From Mesostigma viride (taxonomy: Eukaryota; Streptophyta; Mesostigmatophyceae; Mesostigmatales; Mesostigmataceae), in the NCBI GenBank assembly GCA_009746045.1, contig RPFO01000555.1:2501-27500 (forward strand): a stretch of 25,000 nt of DNA, read 5' to 3'. How positions within the stretch are numbered: the first letter of the stretch is position 1; the number at the start of each line of letters is the position of its first letter. Positions 1-12,618 of this stretch are shown here, one piece after another. The notes under the pieces were generated by a model. It was not told the DNA's origin. It saw nothing but the letters and a program-made list of their open reading frames with translations, and made no database searches. A program made the position numbers and the translations under genes.

Positions 1-118
1 CGTTGCTTTGCATGCTTCACTTACCCAAGTAAGTTAGTACGTGCTCACTGCCATCATTGCACGGAGGCATGTCACGGAGTACCATGCTCATCTCATTAGA
101 ATCGCACAAAAGTTCTCA
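1..118 (-). repeat. Inverted fragment of a LINE 3' UTR
   Basis: Read on the minus strand, this stretch matches the 3' UTR of the LINE seen at 1464-1580 and 13360-13525. Shared landmarks are AACTTTTGTG, CTAATGAGAT, a GTACTCCGTG core and an ACTTAC-rich end. Its orientation is opposite to the LINE sequence that begins immediately to its right. Confidence 0.65.
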
Positions 119-221
119 GGCAGAGGTTATCATCGCCCCTGAGGATAGCCGCTACACTACCGCATCGTCTGCCATCACTGTAGACGACAGCTCGGACGAC
201 CATGCCTTGTGCTCTTCTTGA
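119..221 (+). pseudogene. LINE C-terminal tail fragment
   Basis: The + strand encodes a short acidic peptide with the core PEDSRYTTASSAITVDD, ending at a stop soon after. An almost identical core, PEDSRYTTAASAITVED, is found at about 1363-1420 at the end of the larger LINE relic. The two differ mostly by silent or conservative changes, so this was a translated tail of the LINE protein. Here it stands alone, cut off from the RT domain that should precede it, and directly abuts an inverted 3' UTR piece. Confidence 0.55.
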
Positions 222-227
222 GGATTT

Positions 228-1463
228 TTATATCCCGGGGTGTGGCATGTGGCATGCATGAGGGTTATATACAGGTGTGTGGCAGGGCTGTGTGCTCTCC
301 CCATATCGATTCATCATCATGGTGGACTACATTATGCGGCGCGCACAAGCCCCGCTGTGCCAGGGTGGAGGGGCGTCCGCCCGGGAGATCTCGAGGTCAC
401 GGAGTACGCCGGCTACGGCCGGGTTGACCCACCCTACAGACTGAGCCACCTGATCTACGCTGACGACACGACGCTTGTGGAACCCCCGGAGTCGGCGCAA
501 CTCTGGCTCGACAGCTTATCACTGGATGCGCGCGCGGTGGGGCTTATGATCAGCAAGAAAATGGAGGTCGTGGCCATCGGCTTCCCTGCAGGGACAGCCC
601 CACCCACCCACCCAGCTGCCCCGCCCCCCGGCAACTCGCTTCAAGCTCCTTGGCATGCAGCGGGCTCCCCTCCACGGCAGACGACATCTACACCCGCATC
701 GGCCAGGCCTGGGCAGCCCTCCGCCGCCTCAACAGGTTCTGGACATGCCGCTACCTGAGTGAGCGGTGCAAGCGCATTCTATTCAAGGCCCTTCTCCTCA
801 GCATCCTCCTTTACGGCTGCGAGGCGTGGACCCTCGACAAGGCGCTGACGTACCGCGCAACTTGACGACGGCACCGTCACTAGAATGCTCCGTCACATCC
901 TCGGCGTCCGCACCCATCGGGCCCAGCTCTACGGCCAGCTCCCTCCTGTCACCCATATCATCCGACACCGCCGCCTACTCATGGCCGGCCATCTCGCCCG
1001 CACAGACCAGGTGAATACCGATGTGGGCCCTGCCGGGGGGCTTAATTAAGACTGGCCAACCAGGCAGACACCTCCTCCTATGGCAGGGCCCCCTCGTCCC
1101 GTCGCCACCCACTGGCCCACTTGCGCGCGCCCCGCTCCGACGCGGCGCGCGAACCGGACCTACGTGACGCTGCAGCCAGGCTTGAGGATGCAGGGCTTGG
1201 GCGAATATCCGTACTCCGTGCCCGCATTATTGACAAGGAGAAATGGGCTACCATTTGCGATAAGCATCTTTCCTGAAGGGTATGGCCCTGCTGTCTCCCC
1301 ACGGCCCCCGCGGCCCATTGCTAGCCAGGGTAGAAGTCCGCAGGTGGAGGTTATCGACCCTGAGGATAGCCGCTACACTACCGCCGCGTCTGCCATTACA
1401 GTAGAGGACCGCGGCTCGGATGAGGGTTATATCCCCATCGAGGACTATATGGTTGGGGCATGA
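228..1463 (+). pseudogene. Decayed LINE reverse transcriptase, C-terminal part
   Basis: This is the 3' half of a non-LTR retrotransposon protein, broken over several frames. Near 280-350 one frame gives WQGCVLSPYRF followed by DYIMRRA, the RT block that precedes the catalytic loop. A second frame gives the catalytic box LIYADDTTL near 450-480. A third, at about 735-860, gives CKRILFKALLLSILLYGCEAW, the usual sequence after the thumb. Then RMLRHILGV and RRLLMAGHLART follow near 880-1010, and a C-terminal tail ends with PEDSRYTTAASAITVED and a stop at 1461-1463. The N-terminal half and any endonuclease are absent. At least three frame changes make it non-functional. I cannot assign the clade; the simple-repeat 3' end recalls RTE or CR1-like LINEs. 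Confidence 0.8.
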
Positions 1464-1580
1464 TGCTGACGATATTTGTCCGTTTGTTTAAATTTTGTGT
1501 CATTACTTTTCTAATGAGATTAATTGAATAGGATGGTACTCCGTGGAATGACACGCAAGTACTATTTGCTTACTTATTGT
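1464..1580 (+). repeat. LINE 3' UTR and short CTTA-type tail
   Basis: This follows the LINE stop codon directly. It shares GATGCTGACGATATTTGT, CTAATGAGAT, GTACTCCGTGG and ACACGCAAGTA with the copy at 13370-13475, then runs into a degenerate TTGCTTACTTATTG tail. A weaker echo of the GGGGCATCATGCAGACGAT segment occurs at about 1609-1630. Confidence 0.65.
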
Positions 1581-2027
1581 ATCCCCATCTAGCGCTGCCA
1601 GCTAGGGCTGGGGCATCATGCAGACGATCTTCACGTCATATTGCACGCGGGCCACTCGTGAGGGTTCGAACAACAAACACCTCCACCATGATAGGGGTGA
1701 ATCACGTACGGCCCCGGCCCCCCAGCGATGAGGGACCTGATGATGCACCCTGTTCAAGGCCCTTTTCCGGTACTAGTAAATTCACCATGCCGCATGCCGA
1801 TTCCGTGTGGATGCACAAGGCAGGGCACCTTGACCAAAGGCACTGTGCACCTACTGTGGTTATGCCGGATACCGTCGCTCTAGAGCTCTGGCCGAACACA
1901 TGGCACCGTGCCTACTGTGCGGGACGGCCAGGGCACGGACCTCCAGTGCGAGCTCCCAGTTGGACTCACATCGCGCAACATGGTATGGCTAACTTCAAAC
2001 GCATTGGCCAATGGTATGGCTAATGGT

Positions 2028-2058
2028 AACGTGCTGGCCAGCCAGCACGTTTTTTTTT
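2028..2058 (+). other. Perfect 10-bp hairpin followed by a T run
   Basis: The arms AACGTGCTGG and CCAGCACGTT flank a CCAG loop, and the 3' arm runs into eight or nine T residues. It has the shape of a bacterial intrinsic terminator, but the setting is eukaryotic and no gene ends here, so no function is claimed. Confidence 0.4.
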
Positions 2059-2580
2059 CCTTTCGGCCAGCCAGCGACATGCGCGGATCAAGTGGACGCA
2101 GGTGGGGCCCCAGGATGGGGCCCCAGGGGCCGGCGACTGGGCAGGCATCATGCCCTTGGGCAAGGACCAGCCCTACAAGCTTAGCCCCCAGCGTCGCTTT
2201 GTTTGGTGAGCCCCTCACTGGGCCAATGCCACCAACGCCTAGGTGACGCAACGGCCTAAACATGTCACGTTACAGGGTTTGTCGATCTGCACTTCACGCA
2301 CACATGGTGGCCGAAAGCAAGACAGATGTCCAATACTAAGAACCACCCCCACCTCTGCTTCCGTTCATTTGATAATGGTCATGTTGCCGGACCATCTTCC
2401 ACCCCATGTCAGGCCCCCTTGCGCTCTGAGAGATCATGGTGGTGCAGGTGCCCTTGGTGCACCTAGAGCAGGTGTAGTCTACATCCCTACCCTTGCAGGA
2501 AGTAGCCCAGAATGTATTAAAAGCCATATGCCCCTTCTCAGGGATATGTGCTACATGTACTCCCAACGGAGTTATGTTCC

Positions 2581-2615
2581 TAATTAATTAATTAATTAAT
2601 TAATCAATTAATGGA
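2581..2615. repeat. (TAAT)n microsatellite
   Basis: About seven tandem TAAT copies, with one interrupted unit (CAAT) near the right end. Confidence 0.9.
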
Positions 2616-2829
2616 TGTTGCCGGAAGTCTTGGTGAAGTCTCTTGTCGTACTGACAGGGCACAAAAACATGGGGGAATTACATCTCAACCTTCACAAGTT
2701 ACCAAGAAACACGACAGAGCCGGGAGCATTTCTATCTATTCATACCACTTTGTGTGAAAACACGCATTTGCGTCTCATCCGGTGACAATCGGAAGGGTAA
2801 CAAGTTACAACAAACGTTTTCCTGGTTGT

Positions 2830-3411
2830 CAGCCTGCAGCCAACCTCAACGGCTCCAACATCCACCATGTTATGCCACAACACATCCCATGGCACCACGT
2901 GCCCACGCACAATGAGGGCAGGCAATCTGGGCTCTCGACGCCGACCCAGACACCCAGCCACGAGCCACCCACACGCCACCCGCTTAGCCAGTCACACAGG
3001 CACCAACCACGCACTCTCGCCGGCCTGCAATACATGCCCGTTAGCTAGCCAGCCCGCCATGTGCCCATGCAAGCATGCCCGCCCAACCAACTCTCCACGC
3101 ACCCACCAACCCATGCACCTGCTTGATCGCCCACATACACGCGTGCAACTGCACTCAATGAGCCACACAGCCACACAGTCACACAGCCATGCAGCCGCAC
3201 GGCCACACAGCTACCCACCACGCACTCGCCAACCTGCCTGCATGCCCGACAGCCTGCCTGCTGGTGCCCATGCAGATCTACCCAACCAATCAACCAACCA
3301 CTCAGCCAGTAACGTACCCAACCAATTGCACCTGCATTATTGGCCAACCATACATGCATGCACCTGGCCAGCCACCCAGCCACCTTGCTACCCTGTCGCC
3401 CCCCCCTATCC
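2830..3411. repeat. Diverged copies of the C-rich satellite unit
   Basis: This part holds old versions of the blocks that make up the array at 5146-11117. At 3217-3411 the order of landmarks is the same as in the younger units: CACTCGCCAACCTGCCTGCATG, an ACCAACCACTCAGCC segment, GTAACGTACCCAACCAATTG at 3309, and a TGCTACCCTGT end. A CACAGCCA octamer-like stretch at about 3160-3215 precedes it. Many substitutions relative to the later units show that it is older or outside the zone being homogenised. Confidence 0.7.
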
Positions 3412-4155
<744 letters not shown>

Positions 4156-4718
4156 CCACCGTTAGCCAACCACACACTCGCCGTCTTGAACCGCATCACC
4201 AGTTCACCACCTTCCTGACCACCACGTGCCCATTCACACACACACACACACACACACACGTATGCACTCCCTTAATCGCGCATGCACACACAAGCACCCA
4301 CTCATCCCACGCAGCCACACAGCCATTCTACCACCCACTGATTTAGCTGGCCACCCACCCACCAACCCACAATGGGCCTGCGACACATATCGCCCGCCAC
4401 GTACTCGCTGGCCCACCTCCATGACCGCAATCCTGCCCGCCATGTGCCCAGTCACACACAAGCACACGCACACACAACATTCACAACACTCCACGAACCC
4501 ATGCACTTGCTTAACCGCTCACGCATGCGCGCAAACACACCCACTGATCCATGCAGTCACGCAGCCACGCAGCCACACTGCCACACTGCCACACAGCCAC
4601 ACAGCCACCTACTGAGCCACCTGGCCACTCTGCCATCTAACCACTCGAGAAAGCCAGCCACAAACGCATCATGCAGGTGGCCAGCCAGCCACACAACCAC
4701 CCACCCACGCAGGCACGT

Positions 4719-4770
<52 letters not shown>

Positions 4771-5104
4771 GCGCGCAGGCGCACACACACAGACACACAC
4801 CAGTCCACCGTGCGCATTCAAGCACACGCAGTCGCCCACCCACCCAGACATTACATGCACCCACCTGCCCATGCACTTGCTTAAATGGCACACACATGCA
4901 CGAAAATCCACCCGCTGAGCCCCCACCGAGCCACATGACAACAAATTTGCCAGCCACACAGCAACACAGCCACAGCCATTCCATCATCCACGCATTTTGC
5001 TGGCCATACACCCACCTGTGAACCCACAGTTAGCCTTCCACACGATCACACGCAACGCAATAGCCGGCCCGCATGCACTACCGCCAGCCTGACCACCATT
5101 TGCC

Positions 5105-5139
<35 letters not shown>

Positions 5140-5145
5140 CACACA
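4156..5145. repeat. Diverged C-rich repeats with embedded (CA)n tracts
   Basis: The sequence alternates diverged satellite pieces with dinucleotide runs at about 4228-4258, 4718-4768 (continuing as a short CG run and more CA) and 5109-5137. A recurring segment, CCCATGCACTTGCTTAA or close variants, appears near 3110, 4498 and 4868, marking an older repeat family. No gene is supported. Confidence 0.7.
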
Positions 5146-8100
5146 CGCATGCACCCACCCACCCACCCACCCACCCACCCACCCACCCACCCACCCACCC
5201 ACCCACCCACCCACCCACCCACCCATCAAACATGCACCTGCAAGCAGTCACGCAGCCACCCACCCACCCACCCACCCACCCACCCACCCACCCATCAAAC
5301 ATGCACCTGCACGCAGTCACGCAGCCACGCAGCCACGCAGCCACGCAGCCACGCAGCCACGCAGCCACGCAGCCACGCAGCCACGCAGCCACGCAGCCAC
5401 GCAGCCACGCAGCCACACAGCCACACAGCCACACAGCCACACAGCCACACAGCCACCCACCACCCACTCGCCGACCTGCCTGCATGGCAAGCAGCCTGCC
5501 CACTGGCTGCCCATGCACACTTACCCACCCACCAACCAACCAACCACTCAGCCAGTAACGTACCCAACTAATTGCACCTGCGCGTTCGGCCACCCATGCG
5601 CCCATACACCTGGCGAGCCACCAAGCCTCATAGCTACCCTGTTGCACCCCCAGCACCACCACACCACACCACACCACCCACCCACCCACCCACCCAGCCC
5701 CACCCACCCAACCACCCATGCACCCACCCACCCACCCACCCACCCACCCACCCACCCACCCACCCACCCACCCACCCACCCACCCACCCACCCACCCACC
5801 CACCCACCCACCCACCCACCCACCACCCACCCAGCCCCACCCACCCAACCACCCATGCACCCACCCACCCACCCACCCACCCACCCACCCACCCACCCAC
5901 CCACCCACCCACCCACCACCCACCCACCCATTCACCCACCCACCCACCCACCCACCCAGCCCCACCCACCCACCCACCACCCACCCACCCACCCACCCAC
6001 CCACCCACCCACCCACCCACCCACCCACCCATCAAACATGCACCTGCACGCAGCCACGCAGCCACGCAGCCACGCAGCACGCAGCACGCAGTCACGCAGC
6101 CACGCAGCCACGCAGCCACGCAGCCACGCAGCCACGCAGCCACGCAGCCACGCAGCCACGCAGCCACGCAGCCACGCAGCCACGCAGCCACGCAGCCACG
6201 CAGCCACACAGCCACACAGCCACACAGCCACACAGCCACACAGCCACCCACCACCCACTCGCCGACCTGCCTGCATGGCAAGCAGCCTGCCCACTGGCTG
6301 CCCATGCACACTTACCCAACCAACCAACCAACCAACCACTCAGCCAGTAACGTACCCAACTAATTGCACCTGCGCGTTCGGCCACCCATGCGCCCATACA
6401 CCTGGCGAGCCACCAAGCCTCATAGCTACCCTGTTGCACCCCCAGCACCACCACACCACACCACACCACCCACCCACCCACCCACCCAGCCCCACCCACC
6501 CAACCACCCATGCACCCACCCACCCACCCACCCCCACCCACCCACCCACCCACCCACCCACCCACCCACCCACCCACCCACCCACCCACCCACCCACCCA
6601 GCCCCACCCACCCAACCACCCATGCACCCACCCACCCACCCACCCACCCACCCACCCACCCACCCACCCACCCACCCACCCACCCACCCACCCACCCACC
6701 CATTCACCCACCCACCCACCCACCCACCCAGCCCCACCCACCCACCCACCCACCCACCCACCCACCCACCCACCCACCCACCCACCCACCCACCACCCAC
6801 CCACCCACCCACCCACCCACCCACCCATCAAACATGCACCTGCACGCAGCCACGCAGCCACGCAGCCACGCAGCCACGCAGCCACGCAGCCACGCAGCCA
6901 CGCAGCCACGCAGTCACGCAGCCACGCAGTCACGCAGCCACGCAGCCACGCAGCCACGCAGCCACGCAGCCACGCAGCCACACAGCCACACAGCCACACA
7001 GCCACACAGCCACACAGCCACACAGCCACACAGCCACCCACCACCCACTCGCCGACCTGCCTGCATGGCAAGCAGCCTGCCCACTAGCTGCCCATGCACA
7101 CTTACCCACCCACCCAACCAACCACTCAGCCAGTAACGTACCCAACTAATTGCACCTGCGCGTTCGGCCACCCATACGCCCATACACCTGGTGAGCCACC
7201 CAGCCTCATAGCTACCCTGTTGCACCCCAGCACCACCACACCACACCACACCACCCACCCACCCACCCAGCCCCACCCACCCAACCACCCATGCACCCAC
7301 CCACCCACCCACCCACCCACCCACCCACCCACCCACCCACCCACCCACCCACCCACCCACCCACCCACCCACCCACCCACCCACCCACCCACCCACCCAC
7401 CCACCCACCCACCCACCCACCCACCCACCCATCAAACATGCACGCAGTCACGCAGCCACGCAGCCACGCAGCCACGCAGCCACGCAGCCACGCAGCCACG
7501 CAGCCACGCAGCCACGCAGCCACGCAGCCACGCAGCCACGCAGCCACGCAGCCACGCAGCCACGCAGCCACGCAGCCACGCAGCCACGCAGCCACGCAGC
7601 CACACAGCCACACAGCCACACAGCCACACAGCCACACAGCCACCCACCACCCACTCGCCGACCTGCCTGCATGGCAAGCAGCCTGCCCACTGGCTGCCCA
7701 TGCACACTTACCCAACCAACCAACCAACCAACCACTCAGCCAGTAACGTACCCAACTAATTGCACCTGCGCGTTCGGCCACCCATGCGCCCATACACCTG
7801 GCGAGCCACCAAGCCTCATAGCTACCCTGTTGCACCCCCAGCACCACCACACCACACCACACCACCACCCACCCACCCACCCAGCCCCACCCACCCAACC
7901 ACCCATGCACCCACCCACCCACCCACCCACCCACCCACCCACCCACCCACCAACCCACCCACCCACCCACCCACCCACCCACCCACCCACCCACCCACCC
8001 ACCCACCCACCCACCCACCCACCCAGCCCCACCCACCCAACCACCCATGCACCCACCCACCCACCCACCCACCCACCCACCCACCCACCCACCCACCCAC

Positions 8101-11100
8101 CCACCCACCCACCCACCCATTCACCCACCCACCCACCCACCCACCCAGCCCACCCACCCACCCACCCACCCACCCACCCACCCACCCACCCACCCACCCA
8201 CCCACCCACCCACCCACCCACCCACCCACCCACCCACCCATCAAACATGCACCTGCACGCAGCCACGCAGCCACGCAGCCACGCAGCCACGCAGCCACGC
8301 AGTCACGCAGCCACGCAGCCACGCAGCCACGCAGCCACGCAGCCACGCAGCCACGCAGCCACGCAGCCACGCAGCCACGCAGCCACGCAGCCACGCAGCC
8401 ACGCAGCCACACAGCCACACAGCCACACAGCCACACAGCCACACAGCCACCCACCACCCACTCGCCGACCTGCCTGCATGGCAAGCAGCCTGCCCACTGG
8501 CTGCCCATGCACACTTACCCAACCAACCAACCAACCAACCACTCAGCCAGTAACGTACCCAACTAATTGCACCTGCGCGTTCGGCCACCCATGCGCCCAT
8601 ACACCTGGCGAGCCACCAAGCCTCATAGCTACCCTGTTGCACCCCCAGCACCACCACACCACACCACACCACCCACCCACCCACCCAGCCCCACCCACCC
8701 AACCACCCATGCACCCACCCACCCACCCACCCACCCACCCACCCACCACCCACCCACCCACCCACCCACCCACCCACCCACCCACCCAGCCCCACCCACC
8801 CAACCACCCATGCACCCACCCACCCACCCACCCACCCACCCACCCACCCACCCACCCACCCACCCACCCACCCACCCACCCACCCACCCATTCACCCACC
8901 CACCCACCCACCCACCCACCCCACCCACCCACCCACCCACCCACCCACCCACCCACCCACCCACCACCCACCCACCCACCCACCCACCCACCCACCCACC
9001 CACCCACCCACCCACCCATCAAACATGCACCTGCACGCAGCCACGCAGCCACGCAGCCACGCAGCCACGCAGCCACGCAGCCACGCAGCCACGCAGTCAC
9101 GCAGCCACGCAGTCACGCAGCCACGCAGCCACGCAGCCACGCAGCCACGCAGCCACACAGCCACACAGCCACACAGCCACACAGCCACACAGCCACACAG
9201 CCACACAGCCACACAGCCACCCACCACCCACTCGCCGACCTGCCTGCATGGCAAGCAGCCTGCCCACTAGCTGCCCATGCACACTTACCCACTCACCCAA
9301 CCAACCACTCAGCCAGTAACGTACCCAACTAATTGCACCTGCGCGTTCGGCCACCCATACGCCCATACACCTGGTGAGCCACCCAGCCTCATAGCTACCC
9401 TGTTGCACCCCCAGCACCACCACACCACACCACACCACCCACCCACCCACCCAGCCCCACCCACCCAACCACCCATGCACCCACCCACCCACCCACCCAC
9501 CCACCCACCCACCACCCACCCACCCACCCACCCACCCACCCACCCACCACCCACCCACCCACCCACCCACCCACCCACCCACCCAGCCCCACCCACCCAC
9601 CACCCACCCACCCACCCAGCCCCACCCACCCACCCACCCATGCACCCACCCATGCACCCACCCACCCACCCACCCACCCACCCACCCACCCACCCACCCA
9701 CCCACCCACCCACCCACCCACCCACCCACCCACCCACCCACCCACCCACCCACCCACCCACCCACCCATCAAACATGCACCTGCACGCAGTCACGCAGCC
9801 ACGCAGCCACGCAGCCACGCAGCCACGCAGCCACGCAGCCACGCAGCCACGCAGCCACGCAGCCACGCAGCCACGCAGCCACGCAGCCACGCAGCCACGC
9901 AGCCACGCAGCCACGCAGCCACGCAGCCACGCAGTCACGCAGCCACGCAGTCACGCAGCCACGCAGCCACGCAGCCACGCAGCCACGCAGCCACACAGCC
10001 ACACAGCCACACAGCCACACAGCCACACAGCCACACAGCCACACAGCCACACACCACCCACTCGCCGACCTGCCTGCATGGCAAGCAGCCTGCCCACTGG
10101 CTGCCCATGCACACTTACCCACCCAACCAACCACTCAGCCAGTAACGTACCCAACTAATTGCATCTGCGCGTTCGGCCACCCATGCGCCCATACACCTGG
10201 CGAGCCACCCAGCCTCATAGCTACCCTGTTGCACCCCCACCACCACCACACCACCCAACCACCCATGCACCCACCCACCCACCCATCCACCCACCCACCC
10301 ACCCACCCACCCACCCACCCACCCATTCACCCACCCACCCACCCACCCACCCACCCACCCACCCACCACCCACCCACCCACCCACCCACCCACCCACCCA
10401 CCCAGCCCCAACCACCCAACCACCCATGCACCCACCCACCCACCCACCCACCCACCCACCCACCCACCCACCCACCCACCCACCCACCCACCCACCCACC
10501 CACCCACCCACCCACCCACCCACCCACCCACCCACCCACCCACCCACCCACCCACCCACCCACCCACCCACCCACCCACCCACCCACCCATGCACCTGCA
10601 CGCAGTCACGCAGCCACGCAGCCACGCAGCCACACAGCCACGCAGCCACACAGCCATCCAGCCACACAGCCATCCAGCCACGGGGCCACGCAGCCACACA
10701 GCCACGCAGCCACACAGCCACGCAGCCACGCAGCCACACAGCCACGCAGCCACGCAGCCAGGCAGCCACGCAGCCACGCAGCCACGCAGCCACGCAGCCA
10801 CACAGCCACACAGCCACACAGCCACGCAGCCACACAGCCACGCAGCCACACAGCCACGCAGCCACGCAACCACGCAGGCACACAGCCACACAGCCACACA
10901 GCCACACAGCCACACAGCCACACAGTCAGACAGCCACACAGCCACCCACCACCCACTCGCTGACCTGCCTGCATGGCAAGCAGCCTGCCCGCTAGCTGCC
11001 CATGCACACTTAACCAACCAACAAACCACTCAGCCAGTAACGTACCCAACCAAATGCACGTGCGCGTTCGGCCACCCATGCGCCCATACACCTGGCGAGC

Positions 11101-11117
11101 CACCCAGCCACACTGCA
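5146..11117. repeat. Higher-order satellite array, seven full periods
   Basis: Each period has four blocks in fixed order. Block A is a conserved ~190-bp block, from CACTCGCCGACCTGCCTGC through GTAACGTACCCAACTAATTG to a GCACCACCACACC end. Block B is long (CCCA)n with fixed interruptions (AGCCCCACCCACCCAACC, CATGCACC, CATTCACC). Block C is ATCAAACATGCACCTGCACG. Block D is a (CAGCCACG)n octamer run that turns into (CAGCCACA)n. The GTAACGTACC anchor falls at 5555, 6347, 7133, 7743, 8550, 9316, 10142 and 11037, giving periods of 792, 786, 610, 807, 766, 826 and 895 bp. Length changes come from the B and D tracts. The array ends abruptly inside block A at about 11117. Long ORFs on both strands are by-products of stop-free repeats. 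Confidence 0.93.
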
Positions 11118-11174
11118 GCAATAGCGTTCTGTTTGGTTATTATATGTTGAAAAGATAGCCACCGCTCTTGAGAA

Positions 11175-11501
11175 TTATATCAGAGCATGCATGAGGAAAG
11201 CAATAGACTTGCCGACGCTGGAAGCCCCAGGGGCCGGCGCGGGGCCGGTGCCTCCTGGGGGGTTGTTTTCCTGCCGCATTGCCGCCGCCATGGCTGCTCC
11301 AGCAGTGGGTGCTGCTGTCGCAGCCGCCGGGGAAGAGGGTTGTTCGGTGCCCCGTAGGGGAACCGGCTCCGCCACCGGCTGGCGCACAGGGGAGGGGGGT
11401 TGTTCGGACTGCCTCGCGACAGCCGGACCCTCCACCGGGCTGGTATTGTCATTGTTGTTCTTTTTTTTTTCTTTTTTTTTGCCATTGCCGGTTTGAACCA
11501 T
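11175..11501 (-). CDS. Unassigned low-complexity ORF (108 aa)
   Basis: An ATG at 11499-11501 opens a frame that begins MVQTGNGKKKEKKKNNN and continues as a Pro/Ala/Gln-rich chain to a stop at 11175. The Lys/Asn-rich start comes from the T-rich tract at 11460-11480, and the rest from GC-rich DNA. I recognise no domain. The basic, then Asn-rich start loosely resembles the disordered N-terminus of retrotransposon Gag proteins such as element B's, but that is only a compositional likeness. The + strand is also open here, so this could be a chance ORF next to the end of the satellite array. Confidence 0.2.
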   Translation of the reverse strand: MVQTGNGKKKEKKKNNNDNTSPVEGPAVARQSEQPPSPVRQPVAEPVPLRGTEQPSSPAAATAAPTAGAAMAAAMRQENNPPGGTGPAPAPGASSVGKSIAFLMHALI

Positions 11502-12143
11502 TGTTGAGTTTGATGTTGCTGAAGAGCATTTGTAAAATTCAAGTTAGGATTGATAAGGAGCGACGTAGTATAATGCTTGAGAGCACAGGATATGGTTGGC
11601 AATGAATTGCTTCCTTCATTAGAAAATAGGTTTACCCTTTATCAACGTTCCTCTCACTAGCCGCGCCGCCAGTGACCGTTGGGTGCAGACCGTTGGCCCG
11701 AGGCCGCACGATGACAGGTAGCAGTCTAGTCACAGCATCGTGTGATCACAGATCAATCCACTCTGCAGTACGTTCCCTATCTAGGATACTCTAGTACCGT
11801 CCAATGGTGGGACACTACGTATACTGGGTACTGACATCTGCCACGTACCCCAGTACCCAAAGTACCTATCTAGGGAAATGTATGTGACTCGACTAGCAGT
11901 CCTATCTGCATAGCCCACGTGGTATTTATATTCACATACCAACGTAGTTGAGAATGACTTTGGAATGGTTTGGTTGCAATTGCTGCGGCTCCTTGGCCGC
12001 TGTTTATTGCCTTAATTTATACATTTACAGCGTCAACCTTCTAGAGATGCCTAGAAACCTTATTCTGCACTGTCGTTACAAGTATGGCAATGCACTATGC
12101 GTTGTGCACATGGAACCTTCCAGACACCAGACGCCAAACTTAA
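11502..12143. other. Non-coding or unassigned stretch
   Basis: No gene is recognised. A hairpin with 9-bp arms (TGGGTACTG at 11825-11833 and CAGTACCCA at 11851-11859) lies in a zone where short GTAC- and TATCTAGG-containing words recur. Element A's 3' non-coding region and LTR might lie within 11118-12618, but I found no second LTR copy in the window to prove it. Confidence 0.35.
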
Positions 12144-12521
12144 GTCTGCCATGGTTATATCTTAACAACCCGTGGCAAGACTGCAACCATCGTGGCAACC
12201 ATTGTGCCCAGCGACATGAGTCTCGCCGGATTCATTGTCCGCATCCAGGTAATCAACATCACGTGCGGCAAACTGATATATTGCATAACAGAAAACCGGG
12301 ACAGAATAAATGCATACGTTTATTTCAATGTGTCGTTCCGACAGTATTTTTCCGAGCCCTGCCCAGCATCATTTGTAATGCTTTACAACTCCAACACTTT
12401 TCTTTTTCATGTGGCAAAGATGGCCAGCGTACTCTTATCAGTCATTAACGGCTGCGCGTGCCATGCCATCATGAATAGCAACTACAACACCGACATAGTC
12501 TCAGAGGGTAATGCCCACTGA
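12144..12521 (+). CDS. Unassigned ORF, possibly an exon or relic
   Basis: After an in-frame TAA at 12141-12143, the frame stays open to a stop at 12519-12521. It encodes about 125 residues with the composition of a folded protein. A GKTATIVATIVPSDMSLAGF segment is followed by alternating hydrophobic stretches (FIVRIQVINI, LIYCITEN, AYVYFNVSF). The first possible ATG in the frame is at about 12217. The frame upstream of the TAA is also open for some distance, so this may be a gene broken by a stop, or an exon. I do not recognise the family. A beta-rich OB-fold-like domain is imaginable but unsupported. Confidence 0.3.
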   Translation, partial: VCHGYILTTRGKTATIVATIVPSDMSLAGFIVRIQVINITCGKLIYCITENRDRINAYVYFNVSFRQYFSEPCPASFVMLYNSNTFLFHVAKMASVLLSVINGCACHAIMNSNYNTDIVSEGNAH

Positions 12522-12618
12522 ACATTATTATACAATAGGTAATCACCCCCGGGGAAAACCTACCGTCGGAGGCTGAAAACCCGTGGCGCGGGGCCATTCA
12601 TGGTTCAACGCAACTCAA

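Larger units (their letters stand above)
1581..2829. other. Region without a recognisable gene
   Basis: Both strands have short open frames here, but none shows a recognisable domain, a repeated motif shared with the rest of the window, or a clear coding pattern. The stretch contains a hairpin at 2028-2051, two direct copies of GGGGCCCCAGG near 2105-2127, and a TAAT microsatellite at 2581-2611. Confidence 0.5.

Noticed and set aside
2028-2058. Bacterial intrinsic terminator
   Set aside because: The shape fits, but the window is eukaryotic repeat DNA and no gene ends upstream. Kept only as a hairpin.
1577-2587. Several ORFs of 110-150 codons on both strands
   Set aside because: They overlap each other on opposite strands, show no domain or motif, and have irregular composition typical of chance frames in GC-rich DNA.
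5513-9332. ORFs of 524 and 553 residues across the satellite
   Set aside because: Open frames exist in nearly every frame and strand because the tetramer and octamer repeats contain no stops. Only some unit lengths are multiples of three, so no frame is conserved along the array.
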